A stretch of 62,940 nt of DNA from Halioglobus sp. (GTDB lineage: Bacteria; Pseudomonadota; Gammaproteobacteria; Pseudomonadales; Halieaceae): assembly GCA_020443425.1 (NCBI GenBank), contig JAGRIE010000016.1, forward strand, positions 1-62,940, written 5' to 3'. Below are positions 54,365 to 62,940 of the stretch, piece after piece. The notes beneath the pieces were generated by a model. That model searched no databases. It was not told where the DNA came from and saw only the letters and a program-made list of their open reading frames with translations. The first letter of the stretch is position 1. Each line of letters starts with the position of its first letter. Made by a program: the position numbers and the translations under genes.

Positions 54365-55245
54365 GCCGCGCCGATATCGCTGAAAGACTGCAGCGCCTCG
54401 ATGAAGGCGCGCGCAGCCCGTGACAGGCTGCGGCTTTCGTGGTGTACCACGCCGAGAGAGCGCTGCAGCTGTGCGTCGCGAATCGGCAGTGTCACCAGTG
54501 AGGCATCGAGCATACTGCGCGGCAGTACGGTCCAGCCCAGCCCGACCGATGCCATCATGCGAATCGTCTCCAGGTAGTTGGTGGCGATGGCGACCTGCAT
54601 CGGCAGGTTGCGCCGGTCGAACAGGTTTTTAACGATTTGCCCGGTATAGGTGTTCAGGCCGGGGAGAATGGCGGGATACTTGCTCAGCTCCCGCAGATCC
54701 ATCTTTTGCTGCCGCGCCAGTTCATGCTCTCTCTGTACCATGAAGTCCAGCGGGTCGGCCCAGATCGCATGTGTGACGATGTTGCTGACCGGGGTCGGGG
54801 CGAGTGTGACCACGGCCAGCTCGGCCTCGCCGCGAAGGGTCAGTTCATAGGCCTGTTCCGAATCCATAAAGTCGATATCCAGGTGCACATGGGCATACGA
54901 GCGGCTGAAGAAGCTCAGCACGGGCGGCAGCCGATGCAGCCCGATATGGTGACTGGTGGCCAGCCGCAGTCGACCGCGCACCTCGCCGGTGAGATCGCGC
55001 ACCGACTGCTCCGCAGCCTGCAACTCCGCCTGCACCGCCCGTGCGTGTGGCAACAGCGCCTCTCCCGCCTCGGTGGTATTGATTGTCCTGCCGATCCTGT
55101 CGAACAGCGTCACATTCAACTGTTCCTCCAACTGGGCCACGCGCTTGCTGACGGCAGGCTGGGTCAGGTGCAGCTTTTGGGCGGCGAGCGAGAAAGAGCC
55201 GGTTTCCGCCACCAGAAGAAAGGCCTTGAGATTCTGTGTGTCCAT
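54361..55245 (-). CDS. LysR family transcriptional regulator divergent from leuC
   Basis: 294 aa. N-terminal LysR helix-turn-helix (FLLVAETGSFSLAAQKLHLT then QPAVSKRVAQLEEQL), then a linker helix and a substrate-binding-protein-like effector domain. ATG 55245 begins the conserved HTH; the open frame upstream to 55332 runs into the leuC promoter region. A LysR gene beside leuC occurs in Pseudomonas as well, so control of leuCD by a leucine-pathway intermediate is likely but not shown. Confidence 0.93.
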   Translation of the reverse strand: MDTQNLKAFLLVAETGSFSLAAQKLHLTQPAVSKRVAQLEEQLNVTLFDRIGRTINTTEAGEALLPHARAVQAELQAAEQSVRDLTGEVRGRLRLATSHHIGLHRLPPVLSFFSRSYAHVHLDIDFMDSEQAYELTLRGEAELAVVTLAPTPVSNIVTHAIWADPLDFMVQREHELARQQKMDLRELSKYPAILPGLNTYTGQIVKNLFDRRNLPMQVAIATNYLETIRMMASVGLGWTVLPRSMLDASLVTLPIRDAQLQRSLGVVHHESRSLSRAARAFIEALQSFSDIGAA

Positions 55246-55252
55246 TATTTGT

Positions 55253-55267
55253 ATTCCAAATAGGAAT
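55253..55267. promoter_or_regulatory. candidate LysR binding site
   Basis: ATTCC-AAATA-GGAAT is a perfect 5+5 inverted repeat with a 5-bp centre and fits the LysR T-N11-A rule. It sits 8 bp before the lysR start codon in the 119-bp divergent lysR-leuC gap. Confidence 0.5.
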
Positions 55268-55364
55268 TCATAAGATGAAAATAATAAATTTGAGTTATCT
55301 AAATGACAAGCCCATAATTCGCACCTGACCAAGTGCCAGTATCCATCAATGAAAGAGGTGCCCC

Positions 55365-56789
55365 ATGAGCGGACAAACCCTTTACGACAAACTGTGGCAG
55401 AGCCACCTCGTCGAGCAGCGCGAGGACGGCAGCGCGCTGATCTATATCGATCGCCAATTGATCCATGAAGTCACATCGCCGCAAGCCTTTGAAGGGCTGC
55501 GCCTGTCCGGGCGTGCGCCCTGGCGTGTCGACGCCAACTTCGCGGTGCCTGATCACAATGTCCCGACAGAGCGAGTGGAGCGAAGCGGCGGCGTTGCCGG
55601 CATTCTCGATCCCATCTCCCGCCTGCAGGTGCAGACCCTGGATGACAACTGTCGCGACTTCGAAATCCTGGAGTTCCAGGTCAATGATGTGCGCCAGGGC
55701 ATCGTGCATGTGGTGGGTCCGGAGCAGGGCGTCACCCTGCCCGGTATGACGATCGTCTGCGGCGATTCGCACACCTCCACTCACGGCGCGCTCGGCGCGC
55801 TGGCCCACGGCATCGGCACGTCAGAGGTGGAGCATGTGATGGCGACACAGTGCCTGGTGCAGCAAAAAATGAAAAACATGCTGGTGCGCGTCGACGGTGC
55901 ACTGCCCGACGGCGTCACTGCCAAAGATGTGGTGCTGGCAATTATCGGTGAGATCGGTACCGCGGGCGGCACCGGTTATGCCATTGAGTTCGGCGGTGAG
56001 GTGGTGCGAGGCCTGAGTATGGAAGGGCGCATGACGATCTGCAATATGGCGATTGAGGCGGGTGCGCGTGCCGGCCTGATCGCTGTCGATGAAACGACAA
56101 TCGAGTATGTCAAAGGCAAGCCCTATGCGCCCAAAGCCGAGCATTGGGACGCTGCGGTCGCTGCCTGGCGGCAGTTGCACAGCGACGCCGACGCACATTT
56201 TGATCGCGTGGTGGAAATGCGCGGTGAGGACATCAAGCCGCAGGTCACCTGGGGTACGTCGCCGGAGATGGTATTGCCGGTCGATGGCGTTATCCCCGAC
56301 CCGGCGGCCATGGGCAACGCAGCGCAGCGCGAGTCCACCGAACGCGCACTGCACTACATGGGTTTGAAACCCGGTATGTCGATCACGGATATCAAGCTCG
56401 ATACCATATTCATCGGCTCCTGTACCAATTCGCGGATCGAGGATTTGCGTGCCGCGGCCGCCGTGGTGAAGGGCAGGAAAGTCGCCGCGACGGTCAAACG
56501 CGCGCTGGTGGTGCCGGGCTCTGGCCGGGTCAAGGAGCAGGCTGAGGCCGAGGGTCTGGACAAGATCTTCACCGACGCGGGCCTGGAGTGGCGGGAGCCG
56601 GGCTGTTCCATGTGCCTGGCGATGAACTCGGACAAGCTCGGCGCAGGGGAGCACTGTGCGTCGACGTCCAATCGCAACTTTGAAGGGCGTCAGGGTTTTG
56701 GCGGCCGGACACATCTGGTGAGCCCCGCGATGGCGGCTGCCGCCGCGGTGGCCGGACATTTTGTCGATGTCAGGAACTGGCAGGAGTAG
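55365..56789 (+). CDS. leuC: 3-isopropylmalate dehydratase, large subunit
   Basis: 474 aa aconitase-family subunit that, with LeuD, isomerises 2-isopropylmalate to 3-isopropylmalate in leucine synthesis. The [4Fe-4S] ligands are in FIGSCTNSR and C-S-M-C-L-A-M-N. The N-terminal [10 protein letters not shown] and [11 protein letters not shown] motifs are conserved. The length matches E. coli LeuC. leuD follows 6 bp downstream. Confidence 0.98.
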   Translation: MSGQTLYDKLWQSHLVEQREDGSALIYIDRQLIHEVTSPQAFEGLRLSGRAPWRVDANFAVPDHNVPTERVERSGGVAGILDPISRLQVQTLDDNCRDFEILEFQVNDVRQGIVHVVGPEQGVTLPGMTIVCGDSHTSTHGALGALAHGIGTSEVEHVMATQCLVQQKMKNMLVRVDGALPDGVTAKDVVLAIIGEIGTAGGTGYAIEFGGEVVRGLSMEGRMTICNMAIEAGARAGLIAVDETTIEYVKGKPYAPKAEHWDAAVAAWRQLHSDADAHFDRVVEMRGEDIKPQVTWGTSPEMVLPVDGVIPDPAAMGNAAQRESTERALHYMGLKPGMSITDIKLDTIFIGSCTNSRIEDLRAAAAVVKGRKVAATVKRALVVPGSGRVKEQAEAEGLDKIFTDAGLEWREPGCSMCLAMNSDKLGAGEHCASTSNRNFEGRQGFGGRTHLVSPAMAAAAAVAGHFVDVRNWQE

Positions 56790-56795
56790 GGAATC

Positions 56796-57452
56796 ATGAA
56801 AAGTTTTACTGTGTTAAAAGGCATCGCTGCCCCAATGGATCGGGCCAATGTGGATACCGACCTGATCATACCGAAGCAGTTCCTGAAATCGATCAAGCGC
56901 AGCGGCTTCGGCCCCAACCTGTTTGACGAGATGCGCTATCTCGATCAGGGCGAACCGGGCCAGGACTGCAGTGGGCGTCCGATCAACAAGGACTTTCCGC
57001 TGAACCAGTCGCGGTACCAGGGCGCGTGTGTGCTGCTGGCGCGTGAAAACTTTGGTTGCGGATCAAGCCGTGAACACGCGCCCTGGGCGCTGGATGACTA
57101 CGGCTTTCGCTGCATTATCGCGCCGAGCTTTGCCGATATCTTCTACAACAACTGTTTCAAGAACGGCATTTTACCCATTGTGCTGGATGAAGCCGTGGTC
57201 GATCGCCTGTTTCAGGAGATGTACGCCACCGAAGGGTACGAGTTGAGTATCGATCTGGCCAAGCAGGTCGTGCAAACCCCATCCGGGGAGTCCATCGGCT
57301 TTGAGGTTGATGCGTTTCGCAAACACTGCCTGATCAACGGCCTGGACGATATCGCCCTGACACTGGAAAGCGCTGATGCCATCACCGCATTTGAGCAGAA
57401 GTGGCGCAAACAGTCACCGTGGTTGTTTGATGTGATCGGGAATGCGAGTTAA
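56796..57452 (+). CDS. leuD: 3-isopropylmalate dehydratase, small subunit
   Basis: 218 aa swivel-domain partner of LeuC. Motifs [14 protein letters not shown] and the [13 protein letters not shown] substrate loop are diagnostic. AGGAG lies ahead of ATG 56796. It is co-transcribed with leuC. The next gene is asd rather than leuB after a 38-bp gap. Confidence 0.98.
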   Translation: MKSFTVLKGIAAPMDRANVDTDLIIPKQFLKSIKRSGFGPNLFDEMRYLDQGEPGQDCSGRPINKDFPLNQSRYQGACVLLARENFGCGSSREHAPWALDDYGFRCIIAPSFADIFYNNCFKNGILPIVLDEAVVDRLFQEMYATEGYELSIDLAKQVVQTPSGESIGFEVDAFRKHCLINGLDDIALTLESADAITAFEQKWRKQSPWLFDVIGNAS

Positions 57453-57490
57453 CGCGCCTGCACCGAAAGCCGTGCAGCACAGGAGGTAAT

Positions 57491-58516
57491 ATGAGTAAAC
57501 AGTACGATGTAGCAGTAGTGGGTGCCACCGGCGCCGTGGGCGAGGTGATGATCAGTGTGCTCGAGGAGCGAAATTTCCCCGTGCGCAACCTGTATCCACT
57601 GGCCAGCAGCCGTTCAGCCGGCAAGACGATACAGTTCCGTGGCAAGGCTGTCCGGGTGACAGATCTGGCCGAGTTTGATTTCAGCAAGGCGCAGATCGGG
57701 CTGTTCTCCGCCGGTGGCAGCATCTCCGAGGAGTTTGCACCGAAAGCGGCCGCTGCCGGCTGTGTGGTGATCGATAACACCTCACACTTCCGTCGCGACG
57801 AGGACATCCCCCTGGTGGTGCCGGAAGTGAATATGGAAGCGCTGGCGGGTTATACCACGCGCAATATCATCGCCAATCCCAATTGCTCGACCATCCAGAT
57901 GCTGGTGGCGCTGAAGCCGATTTACGATGCGGTCGGCATTGAGCGTATCAATGTGGCTACCTACCAGGCTGTTTCCGGCACTGGCAAGGAGGCAATCGAG
58001 GAACTGGCGGGGCAGACGGCAAAGCTGTTGAATGGCCAGGAGATCACTGCGGAGGTCTATCCGAAACAGATCGCGTTCAATGTACTGCCGCATATCGACA
58101 CCTTCCAGGACAACGGCTACACGCGGGAAGAGATGAAAATGGTCTGGGAGACGCAGAAGATCTTTGGCGACCCCGGTATCCAGGTCAACCCGACCTGCGT
58201 GCGTGTGCCCGTGTTCTTTGGGCACTCTGAAGCCGTGCATATCGAAACGGTGGATAAAATCACGGCTGAGGAGGCGCGGGCGCTGCTGGAACAGGCTCCC
58301 GGTGTCACTGTGATCGATGAGCGCGCTGATGGCGGCTACCCGACGGCTGTCACTGAGTCCGCGGGCAAGGACGCCGTCTTCGTCGGCAGAATCCGCGAGG
58401 ATATCTCTCACCCAAGGGGTCTGGACCTGTGGATTGTGTCGGACAATGTCAGGAAGGGGGCCGCGCTCAATAGTGTGCAAATTGCCGAGAGCTTGGTGTC
58501 AACCTACCTTGATTAA
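57491..58516 (+). CDS. asd: aspartate-semialdehyde dehydrogenase
   Basis: 341 aa NADPH enzyme reducing aspartyl phosphate to the semialdehyde for lysine, methionine, threonine and diaminopimelate synthesis. The NADP loop is VVGATGAVGEV, the catalytic Cys is in NPNCSTIQM, and the His near the C-terminal half lies in P-V-F-F-G-H-S-E. The ribosome site AGGAGGT is near-ideal. It is of the shorter Pseudomonas/Gram-positive type (about 340 aa) rather than the 370-aa E. coli form. Confidence 0.97.
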   Translation: MSKQYDVAVVGATGAVGEVMISVLEERNFPVRNLYPLASSRSAGKTIQFRGKAVRVTDLAEFDFSKAQIGLFSAGGSISEEFAPKAAAAGCVVIDNTSHFRRDEDIPLVVPEVNMEALAGYTTRNIIANPNCSTIQMLVALKPIYDAVGIERINVATYQAVSGTGKEAIEELAGQTAKLLNGQEITAEVYPKQIAFNVLPHIDTFQDNGYTREEMKMVWETQKIFGDPGIQVNPTCVRVPVFFGHSEAVHIETVDKITAEEARALLEQAPGVTVIDERADGGYPTAVTESAGKDAVFVGRIREDISHPRGLDLWIVSDNVRKGAALNSVQIAESLVSTYLD

Positions 58517-58571
58517 TGCACGTAATTCACTGATACTTGAGCCGAAATTCGGGTTGCAAGAAGTGCCTGCG

Positions 58572-58586
58572 TGCACTCGAAGTGCA
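58572..58586. repeat. small hairpin, asd-fimV interval
   Basis: TGCACT-CGA-AGTGCA is a 6-bp perfect stem with a 3-nt loop, 55 bp after the asd stop. It is the first of two hairpins in this 199-bp gap. Confidence 0.4.
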
Positions 58587-58600
58587 AGTGCCGAACCGTT

Positions 58601-58624
58601 GGTCACACCCGCAGGGGTGTGACC
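58601..58624. terminator. strong hairpin between asd and fimV (possible terminator or leader structure)
   Basis: GGTCACACCC-GCAG-GGGTGTGACC forms a perfect 10-bp stem with a tetraloop. No T-tract follows, so it would be an atypical terminator for asd or a structured element in a fimV leader. Confidence 0.45.
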
Positions 58625-58715
58625 TGTCAGGCGCAGCACCAGGGGCATCCGGAAGCTGTGACCGACATCAGGGGAGTCGGTTTAACATTCGCGGGTACAA
58701 TAATAAGGGGCTGGT

Positions 58716-61073
58716 ATGGCTCGTAAGTTAGCTGCTGTAGCGTTCTCGTTGGGGTGTTTCCACGCGAGTTCATTGATGGCGCTCGGCCTCGGTGAAATGC
58801 AGCTTGAATCCTTCCTCAATCAACCGCTGCGAGCCAGTGTTGACCTGCTCAACATGGACGGCCTGCACGAGGATGAAATCAGGGTCCGACTGGCGACAAG
58901 CGAGGACTTTGACAAGCTGGGCCTGGACCGGGCCTATTTCCTCACCAATATCACGTTTGAGGTGGTGTCCGACGGTCGCGGCGGAGCACGCATACTGATC
59001 CGCTCGGAAGAGCCCGTGCTGGAACCCTATCTGGATTTTATCGTGGAGGCGCGATGGCCCTCCGGGCGCTTGCTGCGCGAGTACACAGTGCTGATCGATC
59101 CGCCGGTGTTTTCGCAGGCGACACCTGTCGTGTCCGCCAGTGAGCGCGTTGCAACGACTGAGGGGATTCCCGCGCCGGAGCCAAAAAAAACCGAGTCGTT
59201 CTCCTATAACTACGACGAGCGCCGGGTCAACGTTGGCGCCTCCGACTTGCCGGCCGGCGCCATGCCGCAGCGCGCCTACAACGCCTCGACACAGAGCACC
59301 CCGACCCCCGGCAGTCGCTATATGATCAGTCGCGACCAGACGCTGTGGCAGATCGCCAGCATGGCCAAGCCAGCGGGGGCCACCGTGCACCAGACAATGC
59401 TGGATATCCAGCGCCTCAACCCCGATGCGTTTATCAACGGCAATATCAACCGAATCAAGGCCGGTTACATCATCTACCTGCCGACTGCTGAGGACATCAG
59501 CTCGGCGGACCAGCCCTCCGCTCTGGCGGAAGTGCGGGAGCAGAATGCGGCGTGGCGCGACGGCCGGGATGAGGCGGCTTATGCCAGCTCAGGGCCGTCT
59601 CTGCGCATCTCTGCAGAGCCGGAAGAGGCCGCGCCCGCCGAGGGCGAAGCACAGGGTGCCGGCAGCACAGGCGCGAGCCAGGGCGGCGCCAGCGCGGCCG
59701 GGGAATCGGCGCTGCCGGTCACTGCGGACACCGCGTCTTCGGATACGCTGGAGCGTCTCGCGGCACTGGAACAGCAACTGGAGACGCTGCAGCGCATTGT
59801 CAGCCTGAAAGACGACCAGATCGCTGCCTTGCAAAGCGCGCTGAAGGACGCCGGTGGTGCGGTGACCGATGTGGCGCCCGCAGCTGTGGCGGCCCCAGCT
59901 GAAATCGCCGAGATCACCCCGGTGACTGGCGACGCTGCGGTGGCCGTCGACGTCGAGGAGACAGCGATTGAAGAGCCAGCCGTGGAAGCGGGCGCTGACG
60001 CTGAGCCTGTGGCCGCAGTCGCCGGCGCGCCGGGCGAGGACACTGAAGCGAAGAAACCCGAGCCCGGTCCCAGCCCGGCTGCTGCGAAAGCCCCGGCGGC
60101 GCCGGACGCTGCGACGTCCGATAACTGGACCAGCTACCTGCTGTACCTGCTGGGCGCACTGGTGCTTGCACTGGCGGCCTTCGTCGTGGTGCGGCGCCGC
60201 AATGCCGAGGCTGTCGAGGAAGAGCTGCCGCTGGAACGTCCCGCGCCTCCTGTGGATGATGTGTTTGCCGATGTGCGCCTGCAGGACCAGACTCTCGAAG
60301 TGGAAGCCGCCGCCGAAGAGCCGGCCGCGAAAAGCGCGGAAGCGCCTGCCGCCCCGGACAATCGGGGTTACGGTGAACGCAAGCACGATGAATACGCGTC
60401 CGACGTCGATGCCGCAGACGCCCTCGCCGAAGCCGATATCTACATTGCCTACGGCCGCCATCCGCAGGCCATAGACCTGCTGAACAATGCTATCGAGTCC
60501 GAACCCGGCAACCCGGTCTACCGCTTGAAACTGCTGGAGATCTATACCGAGCTCGAGAACGAGGCGGCGGCCATGGCCCAGCTGCAGCACATCATGGAGA
60601 CCGGCGACGCAGAGAGCATTGCCCGCGCCGAGGCGCTGATCGCGGACCTCGGCGGCGAAAGCAGTGAGCTCGAGGAGCCGCAGTTTGACCCCGAGCCCGC
60701 CCCCGCCCCGTCAGCCGTGGATCGCGGTCCCGGGCTGCCTCCAAACCCACTGGATATCTTCTCGGATTCAGACGAAACCCTGGAGGAGGTGTTCAGTGGC
60801 CTGGAGATCGAGGACGAGCATGTTCCTGGCGAGGAAGACGATGACCTCGATCTGTCGAGTGACTTCGCCGTCGATGCGCCCGATGTGTTCGACGACGAAG
60901 AACTGGTGATAGCCGCCGACAGCAATGCGCTGTCCACCAAGCTGGATCTCGCCCGCGCCTATCTGGATATGGGGGATGATGACGGTGCCCGGCAGATTCT
61001 GGAAGAGGTGGTAGCAGAGGGCTCTGATGAGCTGCAAGCCGAGGCCCAGGCACTGCTGGATCGCATTGACTGA
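58716..61073 (+). CDS. fimV: FimV, peptidoglycan-binding polarity/type IV pilus assembly protein
   Basis: 785 aa. Signal peptide of about 22 residues, then the FimV N-terminal domain beginning LGLGEMQLESFLNQPL. A LysM-like peptidoglycan-binding domain lies at about residues 198-255, with a coiled coil at about 345-385 and a long acidic Ala/Glu/Pro-rich region. One membrane helix (about 470-490) is followed by a cytoplasmic acidic region with a TPR (about 560-620) and the C-terminal FimV domain (LSTKLDLARAYLDMGDDDG). It organises type IV pili, twitching and polar proteins in Pseudomonas. The asd-fimV-truA-trpF order is the conserved Pseudomonas one. Confidence 0.95.
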   Translation: MARKLAAVAFSLGCFHASSLMALGLGEMQLESFLNQPLRASVDLLNMDGLHEDEIRVRLATSEDFDKLGLDRAYFLTNITFEVVSDGRGGARILIRSEEPVLEPYLDFIVEARWPSGRLLREYTVLIDPPVFSQATPVVSASERVATTEGIPAPEPKKTESFSYNYDERRVNVGASDLPAGAMPQRAYNASTQSTPTPGSRYMISRDQTLWQIASMAKPAGATVHQTMLDIQRLNPDAFINGNINRIKAGYIIYLPTAEDISSADQPSALAEVREQNAAWRDGRDEAAYASSGPSLRISAEPEEAAPAEGEAQGAGSTGASQGGASAAGESALPVTADTASSDTLERLAALEQQLETLQRIVSLKDDQIAALQSALKDAGGAVTDVAPAAVAAPAEIAEITPVTGDAAVAVDVEETAIEEPAVEAGADAEPVAAVAGAPGEDTEAKKPEPGPSPAAAKAPAAPDAATSDNWTSYLLYLLGALVLALAAFVVVRRRNAEAVEEELPLERPAPPVDDVFADVRLQDQTLEVEAAAEEPAAKSAEAPAAPDNRGYGERKHDEYASDVDAADALAEADIYIAYGRHPQAIDLLNNAIESEPGNPVYRLKLLEIYTELENEAAAMAQLQHIMETGDAESIARAEALIADLGGESSELEEPQFDPEPAPAPSAVDRGPGLPPNPLDIFSDSDETLEEVFSGLEIEDEHVPGEEDDDLDLSSDFAVDAPDVFDDEELVIAADSNALSTKLDLARAYLDMGDDDGARQILEEVVAEGSDELQAEAQALLDRID

Positions 61074-61905
61074 CAGCGTATTTTCGCCGGAGCCGCTCCC
61101 CGCTGGTACCCGCATAGCCTGTCGCATCGAATACGACGGCAGCGCCTACAACGGCTGGCAGTCACAACCCCATATCGGTGTCGTCACCGTTCAGGATCAG
61201 CTCGAGCGCGCACTGTGCGAGATCGCCGCTGCCCCCTTTCGTGTGCAGTGTGCGGGCCGCACCGATACCGGCGTCCATGCCCACTGCCAGGTGGTGCATT
61301 TCGACAGTCCGGTGGCGCGCAGCAGTAAAGCGTGGGTGATCGGCAGCAACGCCTGCCTGCCTCGCGATATCCGCGTGCATTGGGCCGTCCCCGTTTCCGG
61401 CGACTTCCACGCCCGGTTTTCCGCGCACTCACGCAGTTACCGCTATGTCATAGCCAACACCGTGATTCGTCCGGCCCTGATGCAGGGGCAGCTGACCTGG
61501 CACCGCCGTCCGCTGGATGCACCGGCCATGCATGCGGCCGCGCAGGCACTGCTCGGAGAACAGGATTTCAGCGCCTTTCGCGCCGCCTCGTGCCAGTCCA
61601 GCACACCGATGCGGGAAGTGCAGTGGGTGGACGTCCGGCGCGTCGGGGAACTGGTCGTCGTGGAGATCAGGGCCAACGCGTTTCTGCACCATATGGTGAG
61701 GAATATTGTCGGTGCACTGCTGGCCGTCGGCGATGGCCGCAAGCCGCAGCGCTGGATTGCCGAACTGCTGGCCGGGCGCGATCGTACCGTGGGTGCGGAA
61801 ACGGCACCCGCCAGTGGGCTGTATCTGGTCGATGTGGGCTATCCCGCGCATTTCCACTTGCCAGCCACGCCCTATGGGCCGTTGTTGCTGGGTACAAATC
61901 CGTAA
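61066..61905 (+). CDS. truA: tRNA pseudouridine(38-40) synthase
   Basis: 279 aa. The catalytic Asp lies in GRTDTGVHA, with IEYDGSAYNGWQ near the start and FLHHMVRNIVG near the C-terminal end. It modifies positions 38-40 of the tRNA anticodon arm. The start is uncertain. TTG 61066 overlaps fimV by 8 bp and gives the family-length N-terminus. ATG 61027, with AGAGGG before it, would add 13 residues and overlap fimV by 47 bp. Confidence 0.95.
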   Translation: MTDSVFSPEPLPAGTRIACRIEYDGSAYNGWQSQPHIGVVTVQDQLERALCEIAAAPFRVQCAGRTDTGVHAHCQVVHFDSPVARSSKAWVIGSNACLPRDIRVHWAVPVSGDFHARFSAHSRSYRYVIANTVIRPALMQGQLTWHRRPLDAPAMHAAAQALLGEQDFSAFRAASCQSSTPMREVQWVDVRRVGELVVVEIRANAFLHHMVRNIVGALLAVGDGRKPQRWIAELLAGRDRTVGAETAPASGLYLVDVGYPAHFHLPATPYGPLLLGTNP

Positions 61906-61983
61906 TCTGTCGCACCCTGTAAAGACAGTGTTGCGCGTCATCTGCTATCATGCCGCCCTTGTTTTTACAGGTATCCAGGCGAC

Positions 61984-62637
61984 ATGGCCGCAACGCGTAT
62001 CAAAATATGCGGAATCACCCGACCGGAGGATGCGCAGGCGGCAGCCGACTGCGGTGCGGATGCCATCGGGCTGGTGTTTTACAAGGCCAGCCCCAGGGCC
62101 GTGACGCCGGAGCAGGCGCTGGCCATCACCGCGGTGTTGCCGCCGTTTCTCACTGTGGTCGCTCTGTTCGTCGATGAACCGGTTGCCAGTATTGAACGTA
62201 TACTCCGAGCAGTACCGATTGACCTGATACAGTTTCACGGCACAGAGGCACCTCAGACCTGCCGGCAGTTCGAACGACCCTGGATCAAGGCGCTGCGCGT
62301 AAAACCGGGCCTGGATATCGCTGCGGAATGCGACAGGTTCCGGGGCGCGCGCGGGGTGCTGCTGGACAGCTTCCAGGCGGGAGTCCCGGGGGGCACCGGC
62401 AAGGCGTTCGACTGGCGACTGGCCCCCGATAATCTGGCGCTGCCCGTCGTACTGGCGGGCGGGTTACATGCCGACAATGTCGGCGATGCGATCCGCACGC
62501 TGCGTCCGGCGGCAGTCGATGTCAGCGGCGGTGTCGAGCGTTCCCCGGGAATCAAGGATGCGGGCAGGATACATCGATTTGTTGCAGCGGTCAGAGCTGC
62601 AGACCAACAGTTGGACGGAGTAGTACATGGCGACTAG
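61984..62637 (+). CDS. trpF: phosphoribosylanthranilate isomerase
   Basis: 217 aa TIM barrel of tryptophan synthesis. It opens with [12 protein letters not shown] (catalytic Cys), then FYKASPRAV and a VLLDSFQ strand with the catalytic Asp. The C-terminal phosphate site is [15 protein letters not shown]. It stands alone (not fused to trpC), and trpB overlaps its end by 11 bp. Confidence 0.97.
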   Translation: MAATRIKICGITRPEDAQAAADCGADAIGLVFYKASPRAVTPEQALAITAVLPPFLTVVALFVDEPVASIERILRAVPIDLIQFHGTEAPQTCRQFERPWIKALRVKPGLDIAAECDRFRGARGVLLDSFQAGVPGGTGKAFDWRLAPDNLALPVVLAGGLHADNVGDAIRTLRPAAVDVSGGVERSPGIKDAGRIHRFVAAVRAADQQLDGVVHGD

Positions 62638-62940
62638 CACGAAGACAGATCTCTTTGCCACAGTGCCCGATGCACAGGGGCGCTTTGGTGATTACGGAGG
62701 CAAATATGTCTCCGAGACGCTGATGGCAGCACTGGCGGAGCTGGAGGCGGTTTATCGGCAACTGTCGGCTGACCCCGGGTTCCAGCAGGAACTCGATGAG
62801 GACCTCAGGCATTATGTCGGGCGTCCCTCGCCGCTGTACGAGGCCCGTCGCTGGTCCGATAACATCGGCGGTGCGCGTATTTTTCTCAAGCGAGAAGACT
62901 TGAACCACACTGGCGCACACAAGGTGAACAATACCGTGGG
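62627..62940 (+). CDS. trpB: tryptophan synthase beta chain (5' part, cut by the window end)
   Basis: Only the first 104 codons are present. They read [14 protein letters not shown] near the start, then GRPSPLYEA and the PLP-lysine region HTGAHKVNN, which is unmistakable TrpB. TrpB condenses indole with serine. ATG 62627 lies within the end of trpF, with GGACGGAG upstream, so trpF and trpB are translationally coupled; trpA should follow outside the window. Confidence 0.97.
   Translation, partial: MATSTKTDLFATVPDAQGRFGDYGGKYVSETLMAALAELEAVYRQLSADPGFQQELDEDLRHYVGRPSPLYEARRWSDNIGGARIFLKREDLNHTGAHKVNNTV

Overview
The window is GC-rich chromosomal DNA from a gammaproteobacterium. The evidence is the housekeeping set: slyX, yciH/sui1, tamA-tamB, rlmKL, leuC-leuD-asd-fimV-truA-trpF-trpB (the Pseudomonas/Cellvibrionales-type order) and a Slt70-type transglycosylase. 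The abundance of acyl-CoA, monooxygenase and Rieske genes, together with a YCF48/RND/DUF1302/DUF1329 cluster, suggests a marine heterotroph of the Halieaceae/OM60 or a related Cellvibrionales group. That placement is inference from gene content only.

Layout. 1-270 is an AT-rich, gene-free stretch beside tRNA-Arg(CCT). 396-5229 holds a Baeyer-Villiger-type flavin monooxygenase, an Hsp20 chaperone with a sigma-32-like promoter, and a TetR regulator divergent from a two-subunit Rieske dioxygenase. 5362-9592 is a tight run: slt, an ArsS-like radical SAM enzyme and two putative sugar transferases, which matches the arsenosugar-biosynthesis neighbourhood. 10374-15173 carries yciH, slyX, a pair of acyl-CoA dehydrogenases and an exported amidohydrolase. 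15309-21944 holds a RecB-nuclease-like protein with a long disordered tail, an epoxide hydrolase, an MBL-fold hydrolase, a PlsC-like acyltransferase and a thiolase. 22053-29387 is a methyltransferase, tamA-tamB and a YdjM-like membrane protein. 29435-36470 contains a lipoprotein form of SurE, a PLP aminotransferase divergent from an acyl-CoA synthetase, and a MarR-EmrA-EmrB efflux operon. 36472-45127 holds ppdK, an LLM flavoenzyme, two overlapping exported proteins of unknown function, an XRE regulator with a histone-like basic tail, and rlmKL.

45250-51881 is a four-gene envelope module: an exported YCF48 propeller with a coiled-coil insertion, an MMPL/RND transporter, a DUF1302 outer-membrane barrel and a DUF1329 periplasmic protein. 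It is followed by a gene-poor 322-bp interval carrying two perfect head-to-head DnaA boxes plus a third near-match. 52204-55245 holds a medium-chain reductase, a flavodoxin-like protein, a hot-dog thioesterase and a LysR regulator divergent from leuC. 55365-62940 is the leucine/aspartate/FimV/TruA/tryptophan block, and trpB is cut by the window end.

How it fits together. The acyl-CoA synthetase, two acyl-CoA dehydrogenases, FadA6-like thiolase, thioesterase, monooxygenase, Rieske oxygenase and epoxide hydrolase could together serve degradation of hydrophobic or cyclic compounds. The RND/DUF1302/DUF1329 module is a plausible handler of such lipophilic substrates across the envelope. No CRISPR array, insertion sequence, rRNA or prophage block was seen. 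The least-explained parts are the four-gene envelope module, the ArsS cluster without a neighbouring arsM, the DnaA-box palindrome, and the 40324-42870 trio.
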